DNA of 64,000 nt from Gammaproteobacteria bacterium (lineage in GTDB: Bacteria > Pseudomonadota > Gammaproteobacteria > Coxiellales > Coxiellaceae). The stretch covers positions 1 to 64,000 of the forward strand of contig JAUIAD010000004.1 of assembly GCA_030425685.1 (NCBI GenBank). Reading direction: 5' to 3'. Every line of letters begins with the position of its first letter. Within the stretch, counting starts at the first letter, position 1. A program made the translations under genes and the position numbers. Below, piece by piece: positions 25,471-36,200 of this stretch. The notes under the pieces were generated by a model. It was not told the DNA's origin. It did not search any database and worked only from the letters and a program-made list of their open reading frames with translations.

Positions 25471-27132
25471 GTGCAGAAAGTAAGTTGGCGAATAATAGTT
25501 TTATGGAGTTTGCTTAGTGTTGCGGTGGGTGGATTATTGTGGCGTTTGGTTGATTTAAATGTCGTAAAGAGGGCATTTTTATTAAAGCAAAGCCAAGCGC
25601 GAATCCTCCGAAAAATAAATATATCTGCTCATCGCGGCATTATCACAGATCGATTAGGCAGTCCTCTTGCCATTAGCACCCCAGCAGAATCTGTATGGGT
25701 TAATCCACAATTGTTTCACGCGTCGCATCATAACTTGCGTTTGCTTGCTCACGCGATGCATCTACCGGTTGCTTATATTAAAAAACGTGTTAATAAAAAA
25801 CATGGCCATGTGTTTGTTTATTTAAAACGGGCAATTCCACCTGAAAAAGCAAAGCGGATTAAGGCGTTAAACTTGCCGGGCGTTTTTTTTCAATCTGAAT
25901 ATCGGCGTTATTATCCAGAAGGTGAAATTGCCGCTCACGTTGTTGGCTTTACCAATATTGATGACCAAGGGCAAGAAGGTTTGGAATTGGCGGCGAATAA
26001 ATGGCTTAGTGGCGAGCCTGGAAAGCAAGAAGTCATAAAAGATCGTCTTGGTCATATTATTTCAACCGTTGCGTGGTTAAAAAAACCGGTTGAAGGGAAA
26101 GATTTACAACTGAGTATCGATCATCGTATTCAATATACCGCTTATCGTGCACTACAAAAAGCCGTTAATAAATTTCATGCACAATCCGGTAGTGTTGTTG
26201 TTCTTGATGTTGATAGTGGCGAAGTGTTAGCGATGGTCAATCAACCAGCTTACAATCCTAATAATCGCCATGCCTGTCATAATGGCTGTTATCGTAATCG
26301 TGCGGCAACGGATACTTTTGAGCCGGGTTCGGTGATTAAACCTTTTGTGATTGCTTTGGCTTTAGAAAGTGATAAGTACACACCGGATACAAAAATTAAT
26401 ACCAACCCAGGGTGGATGCGTATTGGCGGTTATACTATTAAGGATGATTTAAATTATGGCGTGGTGACGCTAACGCAACTACTGCAAAAATCGAGTAATA
26501 TTGCTTCGGCAAAAGTGTTAATGTCTTTAAATCCTGAAAATTACTGGTCCTTGCTGCATGCTTTTGGTTTTGGTGCGCGCACCAAGAGTGGTTTTCCTGG
26601 CGAGTCTAGTGGCCGTATGGTGGCTGAAAAAAAATGGTATGCTAGTGTGATTGCAACCTTGGCTTATGGTTATGGTATTTCAGTGACGCCGTTGCAATTG
26701 GCGCATGCTTATATGATTTTAGCATCGGATGGCGTTGATCGCCCGGTGACTTTTTTTAAAGGTCTGTATAATCAACAAGGTGACCGTGCAGAAAAGCAAA
26801 TCCTTTCCCCAGCCGTGGCTAAAACGTTAAGAAAAATGCTGGAAACCGTGGTGAAGCGGGGTGGTACTGGGACGCGGGCGCATGTTAGCGGTTATCGTGT
26901 TGCAGGCAAAACCGGTACCGCGTATATTGCTGGGCCAACGGGTTATGATCATCATCATTACATGTCATCTTTTGTTGGCATGGCGCCAGCTAGTCATCCC
27001 AAATTGGTGGTGGCGGTGGTTATCCGTGATCCGCAAGGGGAGCATTTCGGTGGTCTCGTGGCAGCGCCTGTTTTTTCTAATGTGATGCAAGGTGCTTTAC
27101 GTTTACTAGATGTTGCGCCTGATTTAAATTAA
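25471..27132 (+). CDS. ftsI: peptidoglycan transpeptidase FtsI (PBP3)
   Basis: Septal class B penicillin-binding protein that cross-links peptidoglycan with FtsW. N-terminal membrane anchor (about 8-28). Transpeptidase motifs: SVIK with Ser near residue 287, SSN (KSSNIAS) about 55 residues later, and KTGT (GKTGTAYIAG). The dimerisation domain starts at RGIITDRLG (about 51-59). 553 aa from GTG 25471; a TTG directly before it is also possible. Six bases separate it from ftsL. Confidence 0.96.
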   Translation: MQKVSWRIIVLWSLLSVAVGGLLWRLVDLNVVKRAFLLKQSQARILRKINISAHRGIITDRLGSPLAISTPAESVWVNPQLFHASHHNLRLLAHAMHLPVAYIKKRVNKKHGHVFVYLKRAIPPEKAKRIKALNLPGVFFQSEYRRYYPEGEIAAHVVGFTNIDDQGQEGLELAANKWLSGEPGKQEVIKDRLGHIISTVAWLKKPVEGKDLQLSIDHRIQYTAYRALQKAVNKFHAQSGSVVVLDVDSGEVLAMVNQPAYNPNNRHACHNGCYRNRAATDTFEPGSVIKPFVIALALESDKYTPDTKINTNPGWMRIGGYTIKDDLNYGVVTLTQLLQKSSNIASAKVLMSLNPENYWSLLHAFGFGARTKSGFPGESSGRMVAEKKWYASVIATLAYGYGISVTPLQLAHAYMILASDGVDRPVTFFKGLYNQQGDRAEKQILSPAVAKTLRKMLETVVKRGGTGTRAHVSGYRVAGKTGTAYIAGPTGYDHHHYMSSFVGMAPASHPKLVVAVVIRDPQGEHFGGLVAAPVFSNVMQGALRLLDVAPDLN

Positions 27133-27161
27133 TAAATTGACTACATCAAGCAAAGAGGTTA

Positions 27162-28652
27162 ATGCAAATGACAGCCAAAAAGCTGCAAGACTTGTTGGCA
27201 GGGATTGCGAATGTAGAACAGCCAGTAGTGATTACAGGTCTCACAACAGACAGTCGGCAAGTTCAAACTGGCGATGTCTTTTTTGCCTATAAGGGTTACC
27301 AAGCAGACGGGCGTGATTATATTGATAAGGCACTTGCTGCTGGTGCTGCAGCTATTGTTTATGACAACGAGCAAGGATGGAGTCCACAACAGGCGGATAA
27401 GAATATCCCTTTTATTGCAGTAAAAAATCTATTGTCGCACTTAGGTGATATTGCAGCGCGCTTTTACGAGCATCCGAGTCAAGCATTGTTAACAGTTGGT
27501 ATCACGGGAACCAATGGTAAAACATCTTGCGCTAAACTAATTGCTGAAGGTTTAACAAAGTATCATCAACGATGTGCAGTGCTGGGAACATTAGGCAATG
27601 GTTTTCTTCCTGATTTAAAAGCATCAACGCATACTACCTTAGATCCAATTAGCTTACAGGCGCAGTTGGCTGAATTTGTTGCGCAGGGCGCTAAAGCGGT
27701 TGCGATGGAAGTTTCATCGCATGCTTTAGTGCAAGAGCGAGTTAATGGTGTCAATTTTGATATTGCCGTTTTTACCCAGCTTTCTCGCGATCATTTGGAT
27801 TATCATGGTGATATGCAATCCTATGCGCAAGCAAAAGAAAAGTTATTTCAACAGCCGGGCTTACGTTATGGCATTATTAATATTGATGATGCGTTAGGTG
27901 AAATGCTGTCGGAAAAATATGAAAAAAGCCTGCAAGTTGTGACGTACTCAGCCAGCGGGTGTCAGACAAAACATGGGCATTCTATTTTTGCCACTGACAT
28001 TCGTCCATTGGATGTAGGATTTGAAGTGGCGGTAAAAACGCCGCATGGTGCCGGCAGTTTTAAAACAAGTTTGTTGGGGCGATTTAATATTAGCAACTTG
28101 TTGGCAAGTTTGGGTGTGTTGTTGGCAGCCGAGGTGCCTTTTAAATCTGCTCTGTCAATTTTGTCTACATTGGGAACAGTTAAGGGGCGCATGGAAACCT
28201 TTGGTGGTGGTAACAAACCGCAGGTTGTTGTTGATTATGCGCACACACCAGATGCATTGCAAAAAGCGCTGCAAGCCTTGCGTGAACATTGCGATGGACA
28301 GTTATGGTGTGTGTTTGGTTGTGGCGGAGATCGTGATCAAGGCAAGCGCCCATTGATGGCGGCGGTGGCGGAACAGTTCGCCGATAAAATGATCATTACT
28401 AATGATAATCCGCGCACAGAATCGCCGGAGTCAATTGTACAAGATATGTTAAGTGGCTTGCAGACGCCACAAGCAGCAGCGGTTATTTATGATCGTGCAT
28501 TTGCTATCCAAGAGGCAGTGCAAAGTGCTGCTGTTAATGATATTGTGCTGGTTGCTGGTAAAGGGCATGAGGCTGTTCAAATCATAGGTAATGAGCAAAT
28601 TCCCTTTGATGATCGTGAACAAGTGGCGGGTGTGCTAGCCAAAATAAAATGA
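27162..28652 (+). CDS. murE: UDP-MurNAc-tripeptide synthetase MurE
   Basis: Mur ligase that adds the third amino acid of the stem peptide. ATP site GITGTNGKTS near 111-120. The motif DNPRTE (about 411) marks the meso-diaminopimelate-adding type and not the lysine type. Mur ligase C-terminal block VDYAHTPDALQKAL (about 353-366). 496 aa. GAGG lies just upstream of the ATG. Confidence 0.97.
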   Translation: MQMTAKKLQDLLAGIANVEQPVVITGLTTDSRQVQTGDVFFAYKGYQADGRDYIDKALAAGAAAIVYDNEQGWSPQQADKNIPFIAVKNLLSHLGDIAARFYEHPSQALLTVGITGTNGKTSCAKLIAEGLTKYHQRCAVLGTLGNGFLPDLKASTHTTLDPISLQAQLAEFVAQGAKAVAMEVSSHALVQERVNGVNFDIAVFTQLSRDHLDYHGDMQSYAQAKEKLFQQPGLRYGIINIDDALGEMLSEKYEKSLQVVTYSASGCQTKHGHSIFATDIRPLDVGFEVAVKTPHGAGSFKTSLLGRFNISNLLASLGVLLAAEVPFKSALSILSTLGTVKGRMETFGGGNKPQVVVDYAHTPDALQKALQALREHCDGQLWCVFGCGGDRDQGKRPLMAAVAEQFADKMIITNDNPRTESPESIVQDMLSGLQTPQAAAVIYDRAFAIQEAVQSAAVNDIVLVAGKGHEAVQIIGNEQIPFDDREQVAGVLAKIK

Positions 28653-28682
28653 TTACTGAAAAAAATAAATGGGAACAAAACA

Positions 28683-30023
28683 ATGATGAAATTGTCAAAG
28701 CTTGCAGAAATATTGAGCGGCAGTCACCAAGGAGAGGATGTTTCTTTTGACTCGGTAAGTATCGATAGCCGCGATATTAACGCGGGAGAATTGTTTATTG
28801 CCTTGCGTGGTGAACAGTTTGATGGCCACCGATTTGTTGATGCTGCTGCAAAAGCAGGCGCCGTTGCTGCTATTGTCAGTGAGTCAGTCGACACCACCAT
28901 CCCTTTGATTATTGTTCCTGATACACAAAAAGCATTAACGGAGTTTGCCAGTTATTGGCGTGCTCAATTTTCTATCCCTGTTATTGGTGTGACGGGGAGT
29001 TGTGGTAAAACTACGACACGCGCGTTGATGGCGAGTATTTTTTCTGAATGTGGCAACACGTTAGCTGCAGTAAAAAGTTTTAATAATGAAATTGGTGTGC
29101 CGTTGACGTTGTTACGTCTGCGTCAATCGCATGAGTATGCGGTGATCGAAATGGGCGCTAATCACCCCGGTGAAATTGCGGCGTTAACCCATTTGGTGAA
29201 ACCCGATGTGGCGATTATTACCAATGCGGGGCCAGCGCATTTAGAAGGTTTTGGTGATATCGAAGGGGTCGCCTGTGCCAAGGGAGAAATTTACCAGGGT
29301 CTAAATTTACAAGGTACCGCTATTATCAATCAAGATGATCAATTTGCAAGTTACTGGCATCAGTTGGCAGGCTCTCGCAAACAGCTTACGTTTGGTATTC
29401 GCAACCAAGCTGATGTGATGGCAGAAAATATAGCGTTTAATGATCAAGGGCAAGGTGAGTTTGATCTTGTCACACCAACAGGAAAGGCGCGAGTTAAGCT
29501 GCCTTTAATCGGTGCGCACAACATTAATAATGCGTTGGCAGCGGCTTCAGCAGCTAGTGCTTTATCGTTGCCAGTAGAAAAAATTCGTGATGGGTTACAA
29601 AAAGTAGCGGCGGAGAAAAGGCGTCTGGTGGCTACTCGCGGTTTTGCCAACGCAATGATTATCGATGATAGTTACAATGCGAACCCATCTTCCGTGATGG
29701 CAGCGATGGATGTATTAAATAGACAGTCAGGCACCTCGGTGTTTGTTTTTGCTGATATGAAAGAGTTAGGTGAGCACAGCGATGAATTGCATCGTCAAAT
29801 CGGTGCAAAAGCCAATGATATCGGTATAACACATTTATTTTGTTATGGTTCGCAAAGCCGTTTGACGGCAGAAGCCTATGGTAAAACAGCAAAATATTTT
29901 GAAAATAAAGAGGCTTTGATTCATGCTTTACGCGATATGCTGAATGAAAATATGACGGTATTAGTAAAAGGATCAAACTCGATGGGCATGGATAAAGTCA
30001 CTGCCGCATTACTGGATGCATAA
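28683..30023 (+). CDS. murF: UDP-MurNAc-pentapeptide synthetase MurF
   Basis: Adds D-Ala-D-Ala to UDP-MurNAc-tripeptide. ATP-binding GVTGSCGKTTTRALMASI near 102-119, the EMGANHPGEI block near 158, and DDSYNANPSSVMAAMD near 329. 446 aa, normal. It depends on D-Ala-D-Ala from a ddl gene, which is not in this cluster. Confidence 0.97.
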   Translation: MMKLSKLAEILSGSHQGEDVSFDSVSIDSRDINAGELFIALRGEQFDGHRFVDAAAKAGAVAAIVSESVDTTIPLIIVPDTQKALTEFASYWRAQFSIPVIGVTGSCGKTTTRALMASIFSECGNTLAAVKSFNNEIGVPLTLLRLRQSHEYAVIEMGANHPGEIAALTHLVKPDVAIITNAGPAHLEGFGDIEGVACAKGEIYQGLNLQGTAIINQDDQFASYWHQLAGSRKQLTFGIRNQADVMAENIAFNDQGQGEFDLVTPTGKARVKLPLIGAHNINNALAAASAASALSLPVEKIRDGLQKVAAEKRRLVATRGFANAMIIDDSYNANPSSVMAAMDVLNRQSGTSVFVFADMKELGEHSDELHRQIGAKANDIGITHLFCYGSQSRLTAEAYGKTAKYFENKEALIHALRDMLNENMTVLVKGSNSMGMDKVTAALLDA

Positions 30024-30039
30024 AGGAGGGAGATAAAAA

Positions 30040-31122
30040 ATGTTGTTGTGGTTAACGCATCATTTAATGCAGTATTTTCATGGTTTTCGTGTTTTTCAGT
30101 ATCTTACTTTTCGTTCTATTATTAGTGCCTTAACGGCATTGCTTATTGTTTTATTGGTGAGTCCAAGTTTAATCAGGCGTTTAACGTCTATGCAGGTTGG
30201 GCAAGTCGTTCGTGATGATGGGCCACAATCGCATTTGAAAAAAACAGGCACGCCGACGATGGGTGGTGCGCTTATTATTATTGCTGTTGTGATTAGCGTT
30301 CTCTTGTGGGGGGATTTAAGTAACCGTTATATTTGGGCGCTTTTATTCGTTATTGTGACCTGTAGTTGGGTCGGCTGGGTTGATGATTATCGCAAAGTTG
30401 TTCGTCAAAATACCAAAGGTTTGTCAGCGCGCTGGAAGTTGTTATGGCAATCCTTGTCGGCTTTAGCGGCGGCGATATTTTTATATTTAACGGCGCAGTC
30501 GCCAGCAGAAACGGCACTGATTATTCCATTTTTTAAAAATGTTGCTATTCCGTTAGGTTGGTTTTATATCATTGTGACCTATTTTGTTATTGTCGGTAGT
30601 AGTAATGCGGTTAATTTAACGGATGGTTTAGACGGTTTAGCGTTGATGCCAACGGTGATGGTTGGGGGTGCCCTGGGTATCTTTGCTTATTTAACCGGAA
30701 ATCATTTTTTTGCTACTTATCTTACTATTCCTTATATCCCCGGTGTTGGTGAAGCTACGGTATTTTGTAGTGCCTTGGTCGGTGCTGGTTTAGGTTTTCT
30801 GTGGTACAACACGTACCCAGCGCAGGTATTTATGGGCGATGTCGGTTCGCTGGGTGTGGGTGCTGCTTTAGGGGTGCTTGCTGTGGTGGTGCGTCAAGAA
30901 ATCGTCTTTTTTATTATGGGCGGTATTTTTGTTGCTGAAACCTTGTCGGTTATTATTCAGGTTGCCTTTTATAAATTAACCGGTAAACGGGTTTTCCGCA
31001 TGGCGCCTTTGCATCACCATTTTGAATTAAAAGGCTGGGCTGAGCCTAAGGTTATTATTCGTTTTTGGATTATAACTTTTATACTGGTGTTAATAGGATT
31101 GGCAACACTCAAACTAAGATAA
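30040..31122 (+). CDS. mraY: phospho-MurNAc-pentapeptide translocase MraY
   Basis: Integral membrane enzyme forming lipid I from UDP-MurNAc-pentapeptide and undecaprenyl phosphate. About ten membrane helices; the Mg/substrate motifs are GWVDDYRKV near 115, [10 protein letters not shown] near 195, FMGDVGSLG near 264-272, and [12 protein letters not shown] near 323. 360 aa equals E. coli. GGAGG lies 9 bases before the ATG. Confidence 0.98.
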   Translation: MLLWLTHHLMQYFHGFRVFQYLTFRSIISALTALLIVLLVSPSLIRRLTSMQVGQVVRDDGPQSHLKKTGTPTMGGALIIIAVVISVLLWGDLSNRYIWALLFVIVTCSWVGWVDDYRKVVRQNTKGLSARWKLLWQSLSALAAAIFLYLTAQSPAETALIIPFFKNVAIPLGWFYIIVTYFVIVGSSNAVNLTDGLDGLALMPTVMVGGALGIFAYLTGNHFFATYLTIPYIPGVGEATVFCSALVGAGLGFLWYNTYPAQVFMGDVGSLGVGAALGVLAVVVRQEIVFFIMGGIFVAETLSVIIQVAFYKLTGKRVFRMAPLHHHFELKGWAEPKVIIRFWIITFILVLIGLATLKLR

Positions 31123-31153
31123 AATAGGGTTCACCTAAAGGGTACGTTTTATT

Positions 31154-32488
31154 GTGAAAGAGAAGAAAGTAAAAGTCGTTGTGGGTTTAGGTGCGACGGG
31201 GATATCTTGCGTTCGGCATTTAACGAAGCAAGGTCATGATGTTGTTGCGGTTGATACGCGATTGCAACCGCCTGGTTTGGCGGTGCTAAAAGAACAGTAC
31301 CCTGACGTTCCAGTATTTTTAGGCCCCTTATCGGATGCGCCTTTTCATGAAGCAAATACAATTGTTATTAGCCCAGGTGTTTCTTTAAAAGAGCCTGTGA
31401 TTGCTAGGCAGATTGCGGCAGGGGTGCCTGTTGTTGGTGATATTGAGTTGTTTGCACGTGAGGTTAAAAAACCCGTGCTAGCTATTACAGGTTCGAATGG
31501 TAAAACGACGGTAACCAGTTTGTTGGGTGAAATGGCTAAGATGGCCGGTTTACAGGTTGCCGTTGGTGGAAATATTGGTACGCCAGTGTTGGACTTGTTA
31601 ACAGAACCCGAGATTGATTTGTTTGTGTTAGAGTTATCAAGCTTTCAGCTAGAGACGACAACATCATTAAAACCGGTGGCTGCTACGGTGCTGAATGTCA
31701 GTCCAGATCACCTTGATCGCTATGATTCTTATCGCGAGTATGTGGCGGCTAAACAGACGATTTATCAGCACTGTGATACGGCTATTATTAATGCTAGTGC
31801 GCCCGAGATTTGGCGTGATTTGCATTTGGACTGTTCCTTGCTTAGTTTTTCATCGACATCAAAGCAGGCAGATTTCTATTTGCAGGATCAAGATGGGAAA
31901 ACGTTTTTGGCTTATCAAGGGCAGACCTTACTGCCAGTATCTGAAATGCCACTAAAAGGGCGTCATCATAATGAAAATGCCTTGGCTGCATTAGCGCTTG
32001 GCGTTGCTGCAAAGTTGCCGATGGAGGCAATGTTAAAGGCGTTGCGTACGTTTACCGGCTTACCACATCGTTGTCAAAGAGTCAGTACTCTGGGTGGGGT
32101 AGATTGGTTCAATGATTCCAAAGGTACCAATGTTGGTGCGACGCAAACAGCAATTGCCACTGTCAGTGGTGAGATTGATGGCAAAATCGTCTTGATTGCT
32201 GGCGGCTTGTCCAAAGGTGCTGATTTTAGTCCTCTTTTGCCTTGTATTCAAAGCCAAGTTAAAGCTATTGTATTAATAGGTGAGGATGCCAAACTGATCG
32301 AAGAAGCGTTTAGTGGGCAAGTTGCGATGGTGCATGCTGAGAGCTTATCGGCAGCCGTCAGTCTTGCGGCAGAACAAGCGCACAAAGGCGATGCTGTATT
32401 ATTATCGCCCGCCTGTGCTAGCTTTGACATGTTTAAGAGCTTTGAAGATCGCGGCAACCAGTTTGTGGCTGAAGTCAAACAATTGTAG
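31154..32488 (+). CDS. murD: UDP-MurNAc-L-Ala:D-Glu ligase MurD
   Basis: Adds D-glutamate to UDP-MurNAc-L-Ala. Rossmann-like N-terminus VVGLGATGISCVRHL (about 9-23), ATP site AITGSNGKTTVTSLLGEM near 112-129, FNDSKGTNVGAT near 318. 444 aa. The start is GTG 31154; no strong ribosome site is seen. Confidence 0.96.
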   Translation: MKEKKVKVVVGLGATGISCVRHLTKQGHDVVAVDTRLQPPGLAVLKEQYPDVPVFLGPLSDAPFHEANTIVISPGVSLKEPVIARQIAAGVPVVGDIELFAREVKKPVLAITGSNGKTTVTSLLGEMAKMAGLQVAVGGNIGTPVLDLLTEPEIDLFVLELSSFQLETTTSLKPVAATVLNVSPDHLDRYDSYREYVAAKQTIYQHCDTAIINASAPEIWRDLHLDCSLLSFSSTSKQADFYLQDQDGKTFLAYQGQTLLPVSEMPLKGRHHNENALAALALGVAAKLPMEAMLKALRTFTGLPHRCQRVSTLGGVDWFNDSKGTNVGATQTAIATVSGEIDGKIVLIAGGLSKGADFSPLLPCIQSQVKAIVLIGEDAKLIEEAFSGQVAMVHAESLSAAVSLAAEQAHKGDAVLLSPACASFDMFKSFEDRGNQFVAEVKQL

Positions 32489-32498
32489 AGTGCGCGTA

Positions 32499-33656
32499 AT
32501 GAGAATAAATGCCGTAAAAATCAGTGCGTATGATCGCTGGGTATTGTTTTCATCCGTGTTGTTAATGGCCTTCGGTTTGTTAATGGTGGCCTCGGCCTCC
32601 ATGGTTGTTTCTGACCGCCAGTATGGTTATCCCTTTTATTATGTTTTGCATCAGTTGGTATTTTTGCTCGCCGGGTTGGCGTTGTTGTGGGCGGTGATGC
32701 ATATTCCTATGGATGTTTGGAAACGTTATAGTGGCTATTTGCTGCTGATTAGTTTGTTTTTTCTTTTATTGGTGTTGATTCCTGGGATTGGCCGGGTGGT
32801 TAATGGTAGTCGTCGCTGGTTTCATTTAGGCTTTATTTCGTTGCAGGTTTCTGAAGGTATTAAACTCACTGCTATTTTGTATTTATCCGGCTATTTGGTG
32901 CGTTATGCTGATGAAGTTAAACAACGCTTTAAGGGTTTTTTAAAGCCAATGGTGTTGTTAGGCGTGATTGCTGTTTTATTGTTGTTAGAACCTGACTTTG
33001 GTGCTTTCGCTGTTATCACGGCGACGTTTTTAGCTTTATTATTTATTGCTGACGTTCCCTTGTGGCCTTTTTCTTTATTGTTTGCCAGTGTCGCTGTTGC
33101 TATGGGGGCATTAGCGATTACCTCACCTTATCGACTGCAGCGCCTGACGACATTTTTAAATCCTTGGCATCATCAATTTGGTTCGGGTTATCAGTTAACG
33201 CAGTCATTGATTGCTTTTGGGCGTGGCGGTTTTTTTGGTGTTGGTTTAGGTAATAGCGTGCAGAAGTTATTTTATTTGCCTGAGGCGCATACTGATTTTT
33301 TATTTGCGGTTTTAGCTGAGGAATTTGGTCTGTTGGGTGAGTGTGTGGTGATTGGCTTGTTTGTATTGTTAATCGCAAGTATTTTTCGCGTCGCATGCCG
33401 GGCGCGCGAGCAGCAGCATTTCTTTTCGAGTTATACCGCTTTTGGAATTGGTTTATGGATGGGGTTGCAGGTGTTAATCAATATTGGTGTCAATGTTGGC
33501 GTCTTGCCGACTAAAGGTTTAACGCTCCCGTTAATGAGTTATGGTGGTAGCAGTATGTTAATAAATTGTATTGCATTGGGTATTGTTTTTCGTGTGGCAT
33601 ATGAAACTGCAGATAAAACTAAAAATTCGCCGCGTTGTGCGCGTGTTGTGAGATGA
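32499..33656 (+). CDS. ftsW: septal peptidoglycan polymerase FtsW
   Basis: SEDS-family glycosyltransferase that polymerises septal glycan from lipid II with FtsI. 385 aa with about ten membrane helices. SEDS signatures: the start of helix 1 MAFGLLMVASAS, catalytic-loop Asp region VLLLLEPDFGAFAV (about 161-174), QLTQSLIAFGRGGFFGVG (about 232-249), HTDFLFAVLAEEFGLLG (about 264-280), and GLTLPLMSYGGSSML near 336-350. ATG 32499 is chosen because homologues start near it; the open frame extends upstream only within murD. It is 10 bases after murD. Confidence 0.96.
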   Translation: MRINAVKISAYDRWVLFSSVLLMAFGLLMVASASMVVSDRQYGYPFYYVLHQLVFLLAGLALLWAVMHIPMDVWKRYSGYLLLISLFFLLLVLIPGIGRVVNGSRRWFHLGFISLQVSEGIKLTAILYLSGYLVRYADEVKQRFKGFLKPMVLLGVIAVLLLLEPDFGAFAVITATFLALLFIADVPLWPFSLLFASVAVAMGALAITSPYRLQRLTTFLNPWHHQFGSGYQLTQSLIAFGRGGFFGVGLGNSVQKLFYLPEAHTDFLFAVLAEEFGLLGECVVIGLFVLLIASIFRVACRAREQQHFFSSYTAFGIGLWMGLQVLINIGVNVGVLPTKGLTLPLMSYGGSSMLINCIALGIVFRVAYETADKTKNSPRCARVVR

Positions 33657-33669
33657 TGGGTTTACGTTT

Positions 33670-34743
33670 ATGAAAAAAATTATGGTAATTGCTGGCGGCA
33701 CAGGTGGGCACATTTTCCCGGCTTTAGCAGTGGCCGATGCTTTAACAAAGCAAGGGTGTGAAGTTCGTTGGTTAGGTTCCAGTTATGGCATGGAGAAAAA
33801 ATTAGTGCCAGAGCGTTATCCGATTGACTATGTCAAGGTCAAAGGTTTGCGGCGTAATGGTCTGCTAGCTAAGCTTTTGATGCCGCTAAGAATGCTGCAG
33901 GCGGTGTTGAGGGCTCGGAAAATTATGCGTGCTTACAAGCCAGATGTTGTCTTAGCGATGGGAGGCTATGTGTCTGCTCCCGGTGGATTGGCAGCACGAT
34001 TGTTAAAAATTCCCTTGGTGATTCATGAGCAAAATGCGGTTGCTGGCATGACAAATCGCTTTTTAGCGAAATTTGCCAGTACCATTTTGCAGGCATTTCC
34101 CGATGCATTTCCTGCAGGTATTGATGCTAAAACGGTTGGAAATCCTGTGCGTGAGAGTTTGTCTTCGCTTTCTTCACCAGCTGAACGCTATCAGCAGCAT
34201 CAGGGAGCATTGCGCGTGCTTATTTTGGGCGGCAGCCAAGGCGCTCGTGCGATCAATGAGCAAATGATTGCGGTGTTTCGTGATTACCCGAATGCGGATG
34301 CTTTATCGGTATGGCACCAAGCGGGTAGTTTAGATTATGATAAAGTTAAAAAAGCCTATGCTTCTTTAAATGTTGACGCAAAGGTGGAAGCTTTTATTGA
34401 TGATATGGCCGCTGCTTATGGTTGGGCAGATTTGGTGGTTTGTCGCGCTGGGGCACTGACCGTTAGTGAGGTTTCTGCTGTTGGTGTTGCAAGCGTTTTT
34501 ATTCCTTATCCTTTTGCGGTTGATAATCATCAATATGGTAATGCGCAATATCTACAAAAAGCAGATGCGGCATTGCTTTTGCAACAGGATAAAATGGATA
34601 CGCCGACGATGCTTGCTTTATTGCAGAAGTTTGCCGCTAGTCGTGATGATTTATTGGTGATGGCAACAAAGGCAAAGGAGATGTCAAAACTCGATGCGGT
34701 GCAACAGGTTGTTGACCAATGTGTTAAATCGCAAGCGTTATAG
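33670..34743 (+). CDS. murG: lipid II synthase MurG
   Basis: GT-B glycosyltransferase that adds GlcNAc to lipid I at the inner face of the membrane. The glycine loop IAGGTGGHIFPALAVAD near 7-23; the second loop HEQNAVAGMTNRFL near 123-136; ILGGSQGARAIN near 188-199; ALTVSEVSAVGVASVFIPYP near 261-280. 357 aa. Part of the continuous dcw transcript, 13 bases after ftsW. Confidence 0.97.
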   Translation: MKKIMVIAGGTGGHIFPALAVADALTKQGCEVRWLGSSYGMEKKLVPERYPIDYVKVKGLRRNGLLAKLLMPLRMLQAVLRARKIMRAYKPDVVLAMGGYVSAPGGLAARLLKIPLVIHEQNAVAGMTNRFLAKFASTILQAFPDAFPAGIDAKTVGNPVRESLSSLSSPAERYQQHQGALRVLILGGSQGARAINEQMIAVFRDYPNADALSVWHQAGSLDYDKVKKAYASLNVDAKVEAFIDDMAAAYGWADLVVCRAGALTVSEVSAVGVASVFIPYPFAVDNHQYGNAQYLQKADAALLLQQDKMDTPTMLALLQKFAASRDDLLVMATKAKEMSKLDAVQQVVDQCVKSQAL

Positions 34744-34790
34744 AGGGTAGGTGATCTACTGTTAGTGTTTTTTTAAAAAGGTTGTAAAGT

Positions 34791-36200
34791 ATGTGGGGTA
34801 AAGAAGTCAAACGAATCCATTGTATTGGTATCGGAGGAATTGGTGTTAGTGCATTGGCAGCGCTTTTATTAAAAAAAGGCTATGAGGTAAGTGGTTCTGA
34901 CCTGGTGGAGAATAATAACACCAAACGTTTGCAAGCGCTGGGCGCTAAAATTATTATTGGGCATGTGCCTGAGAGTATTGATGGGGTCGATCGGGTTGTT
35001 TATTCTAGCGCTATCTCAACGGATAACCCCGAGTTTTGTGCAGCTAAAGCTGCTGGAATTCCTTTGCTGCGACGCGGGGAAGTGCTTGCTGAGTTGATGA
35101 GTCAATATGAAGGTATTGCTATCGCTGGAACGCATGGTAAAACAACGACAAGCAGCTTGGTTTCTTTTCTATTATTATCAGCGGGCTTGGATCCCTCATT
35201 TCTGATCGGCGGATTGCTGCAAGATAAAAACCGTCCTTCGCAGTTGGGTAGTGGTGCCCATTTTGTTGCTGAGGCTGACGAGAGTGATGCTTCATTTTTA
35301 TATATGAAGCCTAAATTTGCCGTTGTCACCAATATCGATGCTGATCATTTGGAAACGTATGACGGTGATTTTAAAAAGCTGCAGGATGCTTTTTTATTGT
35401 TTTTGCAAGCGATACCTGCAGATGGGGCGGCTATTGTTTGTATTGATGACCCCATTATTCGTAATTTATTACCTAAAATAAAGTGTCGTTGTCTTACCTA
35501 TGGGTTTAGCGAGGATGCTGACTTTCAAATTTTGGATTATCATCAAGAAGGGTTAACTAGTCTGTTCAAAGTCGACTGTAAAGATTATGCAGAACCATTG
35601 CCTATTGAGTTTACATTGCCTGGTAAGCATAATGCGTTAAATGCAACTGCTGCTGTTATTATTGGTTCTTTGCTGAAGGTTGATGATCAGCGCATTAAGC
35701 AAGGTATTGCCAATTTTCCCGGTGTTGGGCGTCGTTTTCATTGTCATGGTGAAATGCCGGTATCGGATGGTTTGGCGCTCGCTATTGAAGATTATGGGCA
35801 TCATCCCAATGAAATTAAAGCGACGCTGGCGGCAGCGAAGTTGGCCTGGCCAGAGCGGCGTATTGTTGTGGTTTTTCAACCGCATCGTTTTTCGCGTACG
35901 CGAGATTTATACCAGGAGTTTTGCACCGTTTTATCGGATGCGCACCAGTTGATTTTGTTAGATATCTACACGGCAGGTGAGAAACCGATAGAGGGCGTTT
36001 CTTCTGAGAGACTACTAGGTGATGTCTCACTGGAAGCGGAAAGCCAACCCATTTATGTTTCAGATATCGATCATTTGCCACAAGCATTGAAAAAGCATTG
36101 TCGCCGGGATGATATTGTTATTTTTCAGGGTGCCGGTAGTGTCGGTTCTTTTGCGCGACAGTTAACAGAAGGTTTTTCAGATGAAGTCGATCACCTTTAA
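34791..36200 (+). CDS. murC: UDP-MurNAc:L-Ala ligase MurC
   Basis: First Mur ligase, attaching L-alanine to UDP-MurNAc. N-terminal IHCIGIGGIGVSALAALL (about 8-25), ATP site IAGTHGKTTTSSLVSFLL near 111-128, EADESDASFLYMKP near 163, EDYGHHPNEIKATL near 334. 469 aa. Its last 20 bases overlap the murB start. Confidence 0.97.
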   Translation: MWGKEVKRIHCIGIGGIGVSALAALLLKKGYEVSGSDLVENNNTKRLQALGAKIIIGHVPESIDGVDRVVYSSAISTDNPEFCAAKAAGIPLLRRGEVLAELMSQYEGIAIAGTHGKTTTSSLVSFLLLSAGLDPSFLIGGLLQDKNRPSQLGSGAHFVAEADESDASFLYMKPKFAVVTNIDADHLETYDGDFKKLQDAFLLFLQAIPADGAAIVCIDDPIIRNLLPKIKCRCLTYGFSEDADFQILDYHQEGLTSLFKVDCKDYAEPLPIEFTLPGKHNALNATAAVIIGSLLKVDDQRIKQGIANFPGVGRRFHCHGEMPVSDGLALAIEDYGHHPNEIKATLAAAKLAWPERRIVVVFQPHRFSRTRDLYQEFCTVLSDAHQLILLDIYTAGEKPIEGVSSERLLGDVSLEAESQPIYVSDIDHLPQALKKHCRRDDIVIFQGAGSVGSFARQLTEGFSDEVDHL